DNA of 64,000 nt from MWEH01 sp035409945 (lineage in GTDB: Bacteria; Bacillota; Clostridia; Christensenellales; DTU072), in contig DAONQC010000001.1 in NCBI GenBank assembly GCA_035409945.1, positions 62,001-126,000 on the forward strand, written 5' to 3'. The translations under genes were made by a program, and so were the position numbers. Positions within the stretch are counted from its first letter, which is position 1. Each line of letters begins with the position of its first letter. Below are positions 11,001-18,697 of the stretch, piece after piece. The notes beneath the pieces are model-generated. The model did no database searches. It was not told where the DNA came from and saw only the letters and a program-made list of their open reading frames with translations.

Positions 11001-13457
11001 GCTTCCGATAGCATTATTTACATGCAAACTTGGTAATATGCGCTGCCCATTGTACACGAAAATATAGTCACTATCTAGACTTTGCACATCTCCATCACTA
11101 GTGTGCCACTCTAGTGTCACTGTTCTTTTTGTGATACTACAGTTGTACAGTATAATATCAATAGAGCCACCTCCAACTGGGGGATTAATTTTGTAGTTAA
11201 TGTTGTTAACACTACAATTCACTAATTTAACATTAACAGAACCACTGCCCGTTACATTTGAAACAGGGACGCCACTAGAGTTTACAAAACTGCTTAGAGT
11301 ATCATCAAATGTTATATATGTATTGCTTTCATCTCCTGGGAGGAGTCCATTAAGAAGATAATGTTCATTTAAACGCAATCCTATTACACTTGAAGAACCA
11401 TCATATTCTTTAGAGTACGACATTTGCGCCCCTTCTGTTTGCACCGTAATAACTCTCTGTTCAATTTGTACAGTTAAAGGGGATGCTGGAGCTGTATACG
11501 TGTAGACTTCACTAGGATTATTACTGGAATTCCCTGCTATTACTTCGCCATCTTGTAATGGAACCTCTTGATTTTGATCTGTTGTTCTATACAGTAAAAC
11601 GGTATAAGTACCTACTCTTGAGTGGGTAGTAACATTTCTGCTCCCTGATATTCCTACTGTATCATAGGCTGAATTAGCAACATTATCTAAATCTTTATAT
11701 TGGCTTACCCATTTAATCCCTGGAAATAATGACGAAGTACCTGAAGGAGCTCCAGAAAATAAAACACCTGTCCTATCATATGTTTTTTTGTCGTCTACTA
11801 CATCTGCAAACGAAGTTACCATGGGTGACGAGTTAATTGTGAAGAAGTAAACTATATGGTTTTTAGAATTCTTAGGGAAATTAAAACTCACTGAATTTAA
11901 TTCAGATAGCGAATAGTCGTCATACACAGTAATGTAGTATTTATGGTCGTACCTATCGTCATATGTACCAGCAGATACGTAATACATATTGGTCTGTGTT
12001 ACATTAGCTACTAGGATTATTTCACCTTGCGGGTTGATTGTTGTATAATCTAAAGTTCCGTATGCAGCACCACTGGAATCTTTATATTTGGCAGCTGTTT
12101 CAGGATTTAACTCATTAATATTATTTGTAGATGTATGACTTCCAAAGCCCCAACCTAGGTAAAACAATCCACCATCTTTACCAGCTTCCTGTTTGCCATT
12201 TTCTCCGATAGCAGTTTTAGTGGTGGAACTGCCACCAGTAAAGTCATATGAAGTAAGTATTTGTAATTTACCTCTATTATTAGAAACCTCACCGTCTGCT
12301 TTGACTTTAAACACATTAGAAATAATTAAATTGGAACCTGCAGAACCTCCCCAAGTGCCAGCTTTATTAACAGTTCCTATAGGAGCAGTTGCAGATTTAT
12401 TTGCTGATTTATACAGTAGTCCATCGACAGAGAAATTAGCAGCGCGATTCGAACCAAAAACATTTCCTGCATAACCGGTGGTAAGGTCAACATTGTTTGA
12501 GGGTTTTAGGTTAGATGCAATAACCCCATTCCCTTTTAAAGTGAAATTGACTAGAGTTGGGCTGGCGTTTGATACTGTATGAAGCTCACCGACGACCCCT
12601 CCTGCAATAGAACGGCAGGGATTATTATCAGCGGTTATCTCTATTTTTGAAGCAATTTGACTATTACCACCCCAAGGTATCTTTTTGCCGTTGACATTTT
12701 TGTTTTCCGCACGAGACGATATTAGGCCGTTGTTGTTTAGAGTTGAATGATAAATCTTACCTGCCCCTTGTGCGGTCCCTACGAAACCTCCTGCAATTCC
12801 TCCTGCTCCTCCTAAATAATTAATGTCAGATTCCGATCCGCGCCCATCAATCCCTAACGCAGAAAAAGCAGCATTTTCACTAATATTTAGTTGGACTTTT
12901 TCTATCTTTCCAGTTGTATCTAAAAGTCCAGCGATTATTCCTGCACTGATAAAAAAGGAATTTTCCTCTACAACTTCTTTACGGCTATAGCCTGTCAAAA
13001 TATTGTTTGTTAATGTAAAGTGTAGATTGGCATTATAATTTATAGTTACGTCTTTGAATGTTCCACTAAGTTTACCTGTAAAAAGCCCTGCATATACGTT
13101 GGCAGCATCTGTATGGTTATGTTTCTTGTATCCGTTTATAGTAATTGTATGCCCATTTCCATTAAACGTTCCACTATAAACGTTATTTTTACCATGTTGA
13201 TCTGTTGTCCCTAAATTAATAGTTATATCTTGAGTTAGTTCAACACTCTCTGAAGTTGTGCTATTCAAAATACTTAGAAGTGCATCGCCTGAACTGACTG
13301 CAGTCGCTTCAGCATTATTATTCTGTGTAACCGTAAGACAAGTAATTGTCTGTGTTGATAAAAATGTTATCAAAAATAAACTCACTAAAAAAAGAATTAG
13401 CAAGCTAATTTTGGATAATTTGTAAAATACAGTTGGTAGAAAAGTATCGTGTTTCAA
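5001..13457 (-). CDS. Giant MBG/Ig-like repeat surface protein
   Basis: 2818 residues, starting at a TTG preceded by AGAGG. Residues 1-~45 form a signal peptide with a long hydrophobic core. Residues ~60-480 are rich in Gly/Asn with GNGHTITINGY and repeated AGxxxG stretches, resembling a GLUG-type or beta-helix region. From ~650 onward come roughly twenty modules of about 80-100 residues, each opening with a variant of I-x-P-K-x-(L/I)-x-(I/V) and containing a Y/F-N/D-G/N segment (examples: ITPKGIKVIWPENKTFTFN, VTPKEVSLDFGTLSFVYD, IKPRPIQVTFGLDNNIVFN). This is the pattern of MBG and related Ig-like surface repeats. One hydrophobic helix near the C-terminus is followed by a basic tail (KKSMLK...RSKRK). 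No LPXTG-like motif was found, so anchoring is probably by this helix. Likely an adhesin or cell-wall-spanning fibre; the ligand is unknown. Confidence 0.85.
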   Translation of the reverse strand: MKHDTFLPTVFYKLSKISLLILFLVSLFLITFLSTQTITCLTVTQNNNAEATAVSSGDALLSILNSTTSESVELTQDITINLGTTDQHGKNNVYSGTFNGNGHTITINGYKKHNHTDAANVYAGLFTGKLSGTFKDVTINYNANLHFTLTNNILTGYSRKEVVEENSFFISAGIIAGLLDTTGKIEKVQLNISENAAFSALGIDGRGSESDINYLGGAGGIAGGFVGTAQGAGKIYHSTLNNNGLISSRAENKNVNGKKIPWGGNSQIASKIEITADNNPCRSIAGGVVGELHTVSNASPTLVNFTLKGNGVIASNLKPSNNVDLTTGYAGNVFGSNRAANFSVDGLLYKSANKSATAPIGTVNKAGTWGGSAGSNLIISNVFKVKADGEVSNNRGKLQILTSYDFTGGSSTTKTAIGENGKQEAGKDGGLFYLGWGFGSHTSTNNINELNPETAAKYKDSSGAAYGTLDYTTINPQGEIILVANVTQTNMYYVSAGTYDDRYDHKYYITVYDDYSLSELNSVSFNFPKNSKNHIVYFFTINSSPMVTSFADVVDDKKTYDRTGVLFSGAPSGTSSLFPGIKWVSQYKDLDNVANSAYDTVGISGSRNVTTHSRVGTYTVLLYRTTDQNQEVPLQDGEVIAGNSSNNPSEVYTYTAPASPLTVQIEQRVITVQTEGAQMSYSKEYDGSSSVIGLRLNEHYLLNGLLPGDESNTYITFDDTLSSFVNSSGVPVSNVTGSGSVNVKLVNCSVNNINYKINPPVGGGSIDIILYNCSITKRTVTLEWHTSDGDVQSLDSDYIFVYNGQRILPSLHVNNAIGSDEVHISSLTFRNSSSTEPYECFDAGTYHARVGILSGADVANYRLPTDQNVINSYSIPFEITPKGIKVIWPENKTFTFNKNPHPFVCTIEDANSAIYERDTVTISTVYKNASNNVVDELRNAGTYSATALKTEGSGRNNYYITNASQTNVNDIKINPWVVNVTFKTGTGSSVQPLVYNGTNYIGSDLGLKVNVSTVNTELSPSYLGLSYKNINGTPITEIKTVGKYNASAYVKNGTEGNLRFLTLNYVINASDNYQEIEVTPKEVSLDFGTLSFVYDSTSKSDNVEVQVKVSDIILGDSVAVNKSWGSDTVINVGTYTLTCSLSNPSYKIRPADITRSITITACSIKNEPLLTVAPIESQSYCFANITPKPTIKYKENLLYKDTDFTLVYSNHKDAGNASIEITGKGNFKDSITTSFTIAKKPLGVNISIPQTLIYDATSKKSEISATLTGVIPNDQTPNISYVFYDASTLALVPEPKTAGNYKVIINFNEVNYSMPPETNRTRLFTILKRELGIQFSAYSNLVFNNEPLSIGVQFDPTKPLAEADAGLVSLKQDHMYGPPTSRVSVGQILNAGSYQTTVTLTGDSGLTNHLNYIITSSNLSNTNAQNCNILNYSVKPKDLIIEFDSTNTRVYNKTIQHIQYSATAGYGPLGTDTLDSIIRLQYTNISGVTTTAVSQTGVYTVTAHSHNNNYKVESTIPNNVQFEITPKPLKAYLVYNSQPLEENMEFIYGGSNQNFANSIGYAYQPGYSFISGDEPRIDKVVHNGQQRIDAAYAVSDSYKIMISLANTEKNYVLLAEGSVLERHFKIKPRPIQVTFGLDNNIVFNGNSNDIQVELSSGVGYVSEGDNYYSGIVEGDNINLGAYVYSFVDKSRDIENTDITYYEPGSKTSYKDCGQYTVKAALTDNSNYYIYTSETVFDEKTFNVTPYSITLIPTNIIKTYGELDNIDSLTVNKTIMIDQTGIHDEPGDGELVIISATLIRDVGEDVGSYYYTGYTYDGSLNYAVSVNTSAMDNNGNVFKFEITERVYSITPKQFSIQWDEWNDSIPILPLVPKETVNVIMPLSTIPVELTYSRTGGDYPDAGSYDIDDVIYDDNPNISFVISGINKSGGKGKYVILGRPVALQIKDFTKVYGKNDPDFYNPSNFNVRIDDLPTAIKSDYLSNPSNFNWPELIRCTRQLGENYIQEGYQISYSFITEEAKNYRLQLYEYNEEDVFETIKDSAILMITKCVVEVSAEDIVYNNIHDGNERFNKIYDGNNRLDQRKISLTPQKRDYLYANSPELFNRGFTISGTFISTTLGETDSDAGENKKIKISFSVNADSANNFQLPEPITMSERGRIDKVTIPITISRKLTGDKAEIRYGDSPSVFSKYNDSESILYEGNEDVQFYINYGKYNDTTYSFVGTDTPSLLNLTFEVVYQDINETVVCGDNIKDVGNYVVKLALKSGANLKNYNVICKANENDSVFNDPTRFSSDFTIIPRTIEVVQSGLVFKKPANNDTKANITNEHFKLLGLLEKDKELVEISYTSKLNESLPDVPNTKVLVNNVYISGGSQSHNYTLSNDSFEIEARILSLAKIKLNKPDATHFNNSQVIVEPIIEYYLPGATLKINDGVIVPGSTDSTLDGYNTTVNIKIYYEGKEGVFYTRDSIPPKNAGIYIVSSEITNDSGYTLRGPTTELEIKKVKPYIELSGNSYQEYGNIFQKFTARVTAEGLNETVNVTYSFANEDGTLPLYPKAGYHTVTAKYNAPAQTELNPFSNYISTEITKEIKISQKQVRVVFDLRPKDIEGNLIDEFVYNGRDKIKNYPEIGGPELGISIIGVAPNDICKPVLQIRKDNQPFTQNQIIDAAQYFVNVGVSNDSYYIAGTSSISFRVKKAVLKVIPVIDKATPAGQKPGYTLQYEGFLPGDSEEDLEGLPSLNLSSTLVGTNIAQPSGGLDSNYEYEYITEEYEIVYEKPITSSNNVMYIILASIAGLIILITIISILSKKSMLKAFTNNRSKRK

Positions 13458-13637
13458 ATACTGCCTCTTTTAACTTAGAATTTATTTTTTATGGTAAGAT
13501 AGACATATTCCTATTTTATTATATTATATACTATGCGCACGCGTGTGTCGACATAAGTTATGAATTTTCACAACAATTTCACGAACCGTTAAACCTACTG
13601 AATTGTGTAGCTTATAGAAAAGCAGAGGATATCTATA

Positions 13638-14303
13638 CTATTCGACCTCAATTATATCTTCATCTTTTAGAAAGTCGGGTAAAGCATCTGACGAGTCTTT
13701 TATAACAGCCTTTTGAACTTGTGTTGAACCTGTTGTTGGGTCGCGATACAATTCGTCTGTTTTTGGGTAATATTTATCATGGTTATTTTTTATTTTGTTT
13801 AACAATCCTTCATAATCTGGAAGATCGTTGATGGAAGAAATGCCAAATTTACGCAAGAATTCAACAGTTGTACCGTATAGGATAGGTCTACCAACTGTTT
13901 CTTTTCTGCCAATACCATCAATTAACCCTAAGTTTAACAGCATTGATACTACATAATCGGAATTAACTCCTCTTAATTCTTCTATTTCGGCTTTGGTGAC
14001 AGGTTGTTTATACGCAATTATAGCGAGAACTTGTAGTAGAGTTTTGCTAAGTTCGCGCTCTCTTGTTTCTTTTAAGATATCAGATAGAATTACTCCATAT
14101 TTTGGATTTGATTGAAATTGTAAAGTTTTATTCACTTCTATTAGAATAATTCCACGTTCGCCACCATAGGTGTTTTTTAAGTTTTTTATAGCTTCTAAAA
14201 CATCTTGTTCAGAATAATCACTTTTAAGGCTATCAATTATTTTTTCAATAGACAGCCCATGACCGCTAGCAAAAATAAGAGCTTCAATTATACTCATCAA
14301 CAT
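13638..14303 (-). CDS. scpB: Segregation and condensation protein B
   Basis: Winged-helix partner of the SMC-kleisin complex that compacts and segregates chromosomes. It opens with IIEALIFASGHGLSIEKI, the standard ScpB beginning, and contains LSKTLLQVLAIIAYKQPVTKAEIEELRGVNSDYVVSMLL-type double winged-helix sequence and the GRPILYGTT motif. 221 residues is slightly long because of a ~40-residue acidic C-terminal tail. The start overlaps the scpA stop by 20 bases. A short ~180-base gap separates it from the giant repeat gene downstream. Confidence 0.94.
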   Translation of the reverse strand: MLMSIIEALIFASGHGLSIEKIIDSLKSDYSEQDVLEAIKNLKNTYGGERGIILIEVNKTLQFQSNPKYGVILSDILKETRERELSKTLLQVLAIIAYKQPVTKAEIEELRGVNSDYVVSMLLNLGLIDGIGRKETVGRPILYGTTVEFLRKFGISSINDLPDYEGLLNKIKNNHDKYYPKTDELYRDPTTGSTQVQKAVIKDSSDALPDFLKDEDIIEVE

Positions 14304-15108
14304 TTTTCAATAAAATCTCCTTTAAACTATTAATTTTATGTGCGTCTGCATCTTTATTTAAGTGTAGCCAAATAGATTCAATTTTGTCATTTTCCTCTTG
14401 TGAAACTGACAAAAACTGTTCTTTGCATAGTTCCAGAACTGCTAAAAAAGTGTTAATTACTTCTACTTTCGAAAAATCGGGCTCTATGAAATCAACAAAT
14501 TTAGCAGTTTTATATACCTCCATATATTCTAATATAAACTTAATCCGATCGGACACTTTAAATCTTTCTGTAGGGATTTTTTTAATAACATTTGAATCTT
14601 CAGTAAATTCTATCACCTCTAGTAAGGTTGAAAATGCAGATATCATTTTATTAACATCGAAATTTTTTATAATGAGGTTATATTCTTTTTCGTCGTACTC
14701 TGGTTCTCTGTAAAACCTGTTTAGTATTTCAGTTTTCGCTAGCTTGCCGGCAGCTTCTTTGTACACCAAGTAATTCTCAGCACGTAATTCAAACAATTTT
14801 TCATCGGAAATAATAAATCCATCTTCTAGTTCGTCAAACTCAATCTTTGGTAATAAACGAGAAGATTTTAACTCTAATAACGTTGCAGCCAAGAGCAAAA
14901 AAGAAGAAATTTCTTCGTAATTTTTGTCTTTAAGGGAACTAACGTAGTCGATGAACTGTCTTGTAATATCTGATACAAAAATATCTTCAATTGCCACTTC
15001 TTCTTTGGAGCACATCGATAATAGCACGTCTAGAGGGACATCTTCGTTGTAGAGGTGATAACTTAATGGGGAGGTTTGTTTTGCCGTATAATCAATATTA
15101 TTTTCCAT
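14284..15108 (-). CDS. scpA: Segregation and condensation protein A (kleisin)
   Basis: Kleisin subunit bridging the SMC heads. The N-terminal region has the pattern PLDVLLSMCSKEEVAIEDIFVSDITRQFIDYV and LLAATLLELKSSRLLP, both diagnostic of ScpA. The C-terminal winged-helix portion has KVEVINTFLAVLELCKEQFLSVSQ. At 274 residues it is normal to slightly long. One base-pair-scale gap follows the M50 protease gene, and it overlaps scpB, giving an M50-scpA-scpB operon as in other Firmicutes. Confidence 0.94.
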   Translation of the reverse strand: MENNIDYTAKQTSPLSYHLYNEDVPLDVLLSMCSKEEVAIEDIFVSDITRQFIDYVSSLKDKNYEEISSFLLLAATLLELKSSRLLPKIEFDELEDGFIISDEKLFELRAENYLVYKEAAGKLAKTEILNRFYREPEYDEKEYNLIIKNFDVNKMISAFSTLLEVIEFTEDSNVIKKIPTERFKVSDRIKFILEYMEVYKTAKFVDFIEPDFSKVEVINTFLAVLELCKEQFLSVSQEENDKIESIWLHLNKDADAHKINSLKEILLKNVDEYN

Positions 15109-15109
15109 T

Positions 15110-15835
15110 TTAACTCCCCCAATAAAATTTTATGCTTGCGATTTCTACTTTATTCAAAAGCTTAATGATAAGATCATCATAACTTCCAAATAAATCTAAC
15201 CAAGGAATATTTGTGTAGCGACCTACTATGCCTAGCGCAACGATGACGAAGATTATTATTTGACCCCATTTTATCATAAATTTTTGATATCCGATACATC
15301 TAGGTAATAAAGTAGCAATGAAGTTATACCCGTCCAAAGGATAAATAGGTAACAAATTGAACAAAGCTAGCATAAAATTGATTCTGACACCTATTACAAT
15401 GAATGTATAGAAAAAGTTTTTTAAGAAATCTAGAACTATATTAGAAGCGAACTTATAAAATAATGGTAATGCAAAAAAATACACACATAACAACAAGCCA
15501 GCAATTAGGCAATTTGTTACTATACCAGCTAAAGAAACTGTTATCATTCCTTTTTTGTAATGATTGAAGTTTGAAGAATTTACTGGAATCGGTTTAGCCC
15601 ATCCAAATCCAACTAGAAAAAACATTATGGTACCAAGAGGTTCAAAGTGATGGGATGGATTAAACTTTAGTCGACCATTTTCCTTTGCGGTAGTATCGCC
15701 ATTTAGTAAAGCTGCATAGCCATGGCTAATTTCGTGTGATATTATCGAAAACATAGTAATTGAGATAAATCCTATTAAAATGGCTAATTTATCGATTAAT
15801 GTTCCTGGACCTGTTAACAATTTTATTGTAAACAT
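15110..15835 (-). CDS. Site-2-type M50 family membrane metalloprotease
   Basis: Polytopic membrane zinc protease of the YwhC/YdgC-like S2P group. The zinc motif HEISH (with SHEISHGYAALLNGD) lies in the first membrane segment, and the third zinc ligand is in NLLPIYPLDGYNF. Several hydrophobic helices span the 241 residues. There is no PDZ domain, which distinguishes it from the RseP copy at 33.6 kb. It is the first gene of the M50-scpA-scpB unit, with a promoter-like sequence about 70 bases upstream. The substrate is unknown. Confidence 0.88.
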   Translation of the reverse strand: MFTIKLLTGPGTLIDKLAILIGFISITMFSIISHEISHGYAALLNGDTTAKENGRLKFNPSHHFEPLGTIMFFLVGFGWAKPIPVNSSNFNHYKKGMITVSLAGIVTNCLIAGLLLCVYFFALPLFYKFASNIVLDFLKNFFYTFIVIGVRINFMLALFNLLPIYPLDGYNFIATLLPRCIGYQKFMIKWGQIIIFVIVALGIVGRYTNIPWLDLFGSYDDLIIKLLNKVEIASIKFYWGS

Positions 15836-15900
15836 TAAATAACTTCCTAAATTTAACTGTGCTTGTAGTCTTGTAGTAGTGCTAATGTAATAGTATTCAT

Positions 15901-15929
15901 ATAATATAGGTATAATTAAATAAATTCAA
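15901..15929 (-). promoter_or_regulatory. Putative sigma-A promoter for M50-scpA-scpB
   Basis: On the minus strand a TTGAAT -35 box (15924-15929) and a TATTAT -10 box (15901-15906) are separated by 17 bases, about 65 bases upstream of the M50 protease start. Consensus match is moderate and the region is AT-rich, so chance similarity is possible. Confidence 0.5.
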
Positions 15930-15955
15930 CTAATTGAGGGAATCTGTTGGGTAAT

Positions 15956-16804
15956 TTACCGTTTACTTAAATAATATTTTTTCATTGTGATTGCATCTTC
16001 AGCTTGAGTTCCGTCACTTTCACATACAACATATGGAGTAAGATTAAATTTAATCAATGCGTCAATCATTGGTTCATAATCTGGACCATATTTAGAATCT
16101 TCAAAAGTCAAATGCCTGATTTCTCCCCTTGGACCATATTCGATTTTGCTAAAGTGAGAATGCATATTCGCGACCTTATCAAAACCTAGATTATCTAACA
16201 GCTTTTGGAATAAAGTGTTATAATTTTCCGGATAATTTAGAACACCTTGTTCTCTGGCATTGATATGGCCATAATCGATACAGGGAATAAATCTATAGTC
16301 AAGTTTGCATATATTAATAATTTCATCTACTGTTCCCATTTGTCCCACCTTGCCCATGGTTTCCCAGCACAACAATACATCACTAATGTCGTGATGATTT
16401 AAAATATCTATTAATTTTTTAATATTGTCTAGCATGATTAACTCTGCTTCTTTTCGCTCCAATTTACCTTGCGAAGCAGGGTGTATTATTACACGGTTAG
16501 CTCCGAGTTCAATTGCTTTTATGATAGAATTAATTATATATGTAAACGATTTCTCAATCATTTCATTGTCAGTATTGGATAGATTAATATAATATGGTGC
16601 GTGCACTGTTAATATTACATTTTCTTTTTGAAACGCATTTTTAATTTGATTAGCAGCAACTTGGGATAAATTAATCCCCCTACCAAATGAGTATTCAAAT
16701 ATATCTATACCACGCTGTTTGCACCAGCTAGCTGCGTCAACGGTTTTATTTAAACCCTCTTCATAAAAACTGTTTGAATTACCTGCTACTCCAAATTTAA
16801 TCAT
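15956..16804 (-). CDS. Endonuclease IV-like / sugar-phosphate isomerase-like TIM barrel
   Basis: 282 residues with the AP-endonuclease-2 TIM-barrel pattern: an N-terminal MIKFGVAGNSNSF, zinc-ligand-type histidines in LTVHAPYYINLS and VIIHPASQG, CWETMG (Glu), CIDYGHINA (Asp/His), MHSHFS and VCESDG. This is the arrangement of metal ligands in endonuclease IV homologues. It could cleave abasic DNA or act on a sugar phosphate. The divergence from canonical Nfo (the usual HxxY...NTAG pattern is not seen) keeps the substrate open. It lies between ribF and the M50 gene, 22 bases downstream of ribF. Confidence 0.75.
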   Translation of the reverse strand: MIKFGVAGNSNSFYEEGLNKTVDAASWCKQRGIDIFEYSFGRGINLSQVAANQIKNAFQKENVILTVHAPYYINLSNTDNEMIEKSFTYIINSIIKAIELGANRVIIHPASQGKLERKEAELIMLDNIKKLIDILNHHDISDVLLCWETMGKVGQMGTVDEIINICKLDYRFIPCIDYGHINAREQGVLNYPENYNTLFQKLLDNLGFDKVANMHSHFSKIEYGPRGEIRHLTFEDSKYGPDYEPMIDALIKFNLTPYVVCESDGTQAEDAITMKKYYLSKR

Positions 16805-16826
16805 ATTTTTTCTAACTCCTTAATTT

Positions 16827-17708
16827 CTAATTATTAATTATAGATTTCAAGTCCATCTCAATTTGGTTTTTTAACTCATTTTTGTTCGGGAACATTATAT
16901 TTTCGCGTATTTTTTTTACGAAATCGATTTTAATAGCTTCACCATATATGTCTTCATCAAAATCAGTAATTAACGTTTCTATCGTGTGTTTGTAATAATT
17001 AAATGTAGGACAGGGACCAATATGGGTTAATGATTTCTTACATTGACCGTTTATATGTGTTTTTGTTGAATATACACCAGGTGGTGGTAGAATTTTTACG
17101 CATGGTATTTCAATATTTGCTGTTTTTACTCCATATTTATGTCCTTCTCCTCGCCCTTTTATAACTATTCCATACAGTGAATATGATGAATATAATAATT
17201 TGTTAGCTTGTTCTAATTTACCTTCCTTTATAAAAATTCTTATGCTTTCTGATGAAATTTTTACATTATTAATTTTTAATAATGGTTCTATCAGAACATT
17301 TACATTATGCAATGATAAAAAATTTGCTAGATCATTCGCACCATTTTGTGCATTTTTACCGTATCTGAAATCAGATCCTATTATTACGTATTCTAGATTA
17401 AAAGTCGCTAAAAGAAAATTATGAAAATCGTCTGCTGTCATTTGTAAAAATTTAGTAGTCGGATTAGCAAAATATATATTATTGATGCCCAACATTTTTA
17501 GTTTTTGTTCTTTTTCAAATTTAAGATCTATTAATTGCGTTGGAATGTTCCTAATTTGGAAAAAATCATCCCCAAACGTAAATACTGCAGTTTCACAGTT
17601 TATTAATTTAGCCCGTTCTATCGCTTTATTAAGCAATGATAAATGCCCTAAATGAATTCCATCAAAAAAACCTATAGCTAAAACAACTCTTTCCACTCTA
17701 CTCACCAC
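16827..17708 (-). CDS. ribF: Riboflavin kinase / FAD synthetase
   Basis: Bifunctional enzyme making FMN and FAD. The N-terminal nucleotidyltransferase domain has IGFFDGIHLGH near residue 13 and the later VIIGSDFRYGKNAQNG and SSESIRIFIKEGKLEQANKLL segments. The C-terminal flavokinase domain has GRGEGHKYGVKTANIEIP (the usual Gly-x-Pro-Thr-Ala-Asn carries Lys in place of Pro), then PPPGVYSTKTHINGQ. 293 residues is normal. Downstream of truB in the standard infB-rbfA-nrnA-truB-ribF string. Confidence 0.93.
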   Translation of the reverse strand: MVSRVERVVLAIGFFDGIHLGHLSLLNKAIERAKLINCETAVFTFGDDFFQIRNIPTQLIDLKFEKEQKLKMLGINNIYFANPTTKFLQMTADDFHNFLLATFNLEYVIIGSDFRYGKNAQNGANDLANFLSLHNVNVLIEPLLKINNVKISSESIRIFIKEGKLEQANKLLYSSYSLYGIVIKGRGEGHKYGVKTANIEIPCVKILPPPGVYSTKTHINGQCKKSLTHIGPCPTFNYYKHTIETLITDFDEDIYGEAIKIDFVKKIRENIMFPNKNELKNQIEMDLKSIINN

Positions 17709-17737
17709 ATATGTAATCAGACTTTATGTTAATTATA

Positions 17738-18634
17738 TTATACAAGCCATGTTTTAATTTTTAATTGATTCTCAAAGACAAAACCTATACCTACAATTTT
17801 ATCATTTAAAATAACTGAATATAGTATTTTAGGTTCTAAATGCGCAAGTTCAACTTCAACGTTCATACCATTTCTAATCCGAACAAACTGTTCATCATTA
17901 ATTGGAATTTTGGGAAACGATATAAATTTTTCTATCGGGATTATATGCATTTCTGGATTATTTTTGAACTCGTCAATGGAAATTGAGTGTTTTATATCAA
18001 AACACCCACTTCTTTCACGCCTTAAAAACGACATTGTTCCCTTAGTACCCAATAAATGCGCCATATCTCTTGCAATTGATCTAATATATGTCCCAGCAGA
18101 ACATATTATTTTAAATGCAAATTCATTGTTATTATTTATACAACTATTTTCATCTAAAAACTGTATTTGTTCAATAGTAATTTTCTTCGGCTTTAAGTCA
18201 AATTCAACACCTTTTCGTGCTAATGAATATGCTCTCTGACCATTGATAAGTTTTGCAGAATATTTAGGTGGCAATTGGAACCCTACTCCTTCTAGTTGTT
18301 TAGATACTCTTTTTATATCGTCAACAGATGGTATTATTTGGGTAGTTTCAATAATATTTCCAGAGAGATCTAGTGTATCTGTAGTAAATCCAAAAACAAA
18401 TTTAGCATAGTATGTTTTTGTATCCTCTAAATGGTAATTAAATAAACGTGTCGCGCGACCCAAGGCAATGGGCAAAACACCCTCTGCTTCAGGATCTAAG
18501 GTCCCAAAATGTCCAACTTTTAATGGTTTAGGATATGGTAGTTCTGAGTTAAAAACAATTTTTTTTATTTTGGAAACGACTTGAGCAGACGAATCTCCTT
18601 TTGCTTTATTAATAACAACAATTCCATTTATCAT
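17738..18634 (-). CDS. truB: tRNA pseudouridine-55 synthase
   Basis: Modifies U55 in the T-loop of most tRNAs. The catalytic aspartate is D47 in GTLDPEAEGVLPIALGRATR. The KxY motif is in PPKYSAKLINGQRAYSLAR and the SAGTYIRSIARDMAHLLGTKG motif follows. A short C-terminal PUA-like segment completes the 298 residues. It lies 63 bases downstream of nrnA. Confidence 0.95.
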   Translation of the reverse strand: MINGIVVINKAKGDSSAQVVSKIKKIVFNSELPYPKPLKVGHFGTLDPEAEGVLPIALGRATRLFNYHLEDTKTYYAKFVFGFTTDTLDLSGNIIETTQIIPSVDDIKRVSKQLEGVGFQLPPKYSAKLINGQRAYSLARKGVEFDLKPKKITIEQIQFLDENSCINNNNEFAFKIICSAGTYIRSIARDMAHLLGTKGTMSFLRRERSGCFDIKHSISIDEFKNNPEMHIIPIEKFISFPKIPINDEQFVRIRNGMNVEVELAHLEPKILYSVILNDKIVGIGFVFENQLKIKTWLV

Positions 18635-18697
18635 AATTTAACTCACTGTTTTGTGTTATAAAATTTCATACTTGTATATAATTTAATACTTAAACAT

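Noticed and set aside
12193..12474. Plus-strand open frames inside the giant repeat gene and other minus-strand genes
   Set aside because: They mirror conserved minus-strand coding sequence, lack ribosome sites and have no recognisable domains.
5001..13457. Sortase (LPXTG-type) anchor in the giant repeat protein
   Set aside because: The C-terminus has a hydrophobic helix and basic tail but no LPxTG, NPxTG or similar motif before it.
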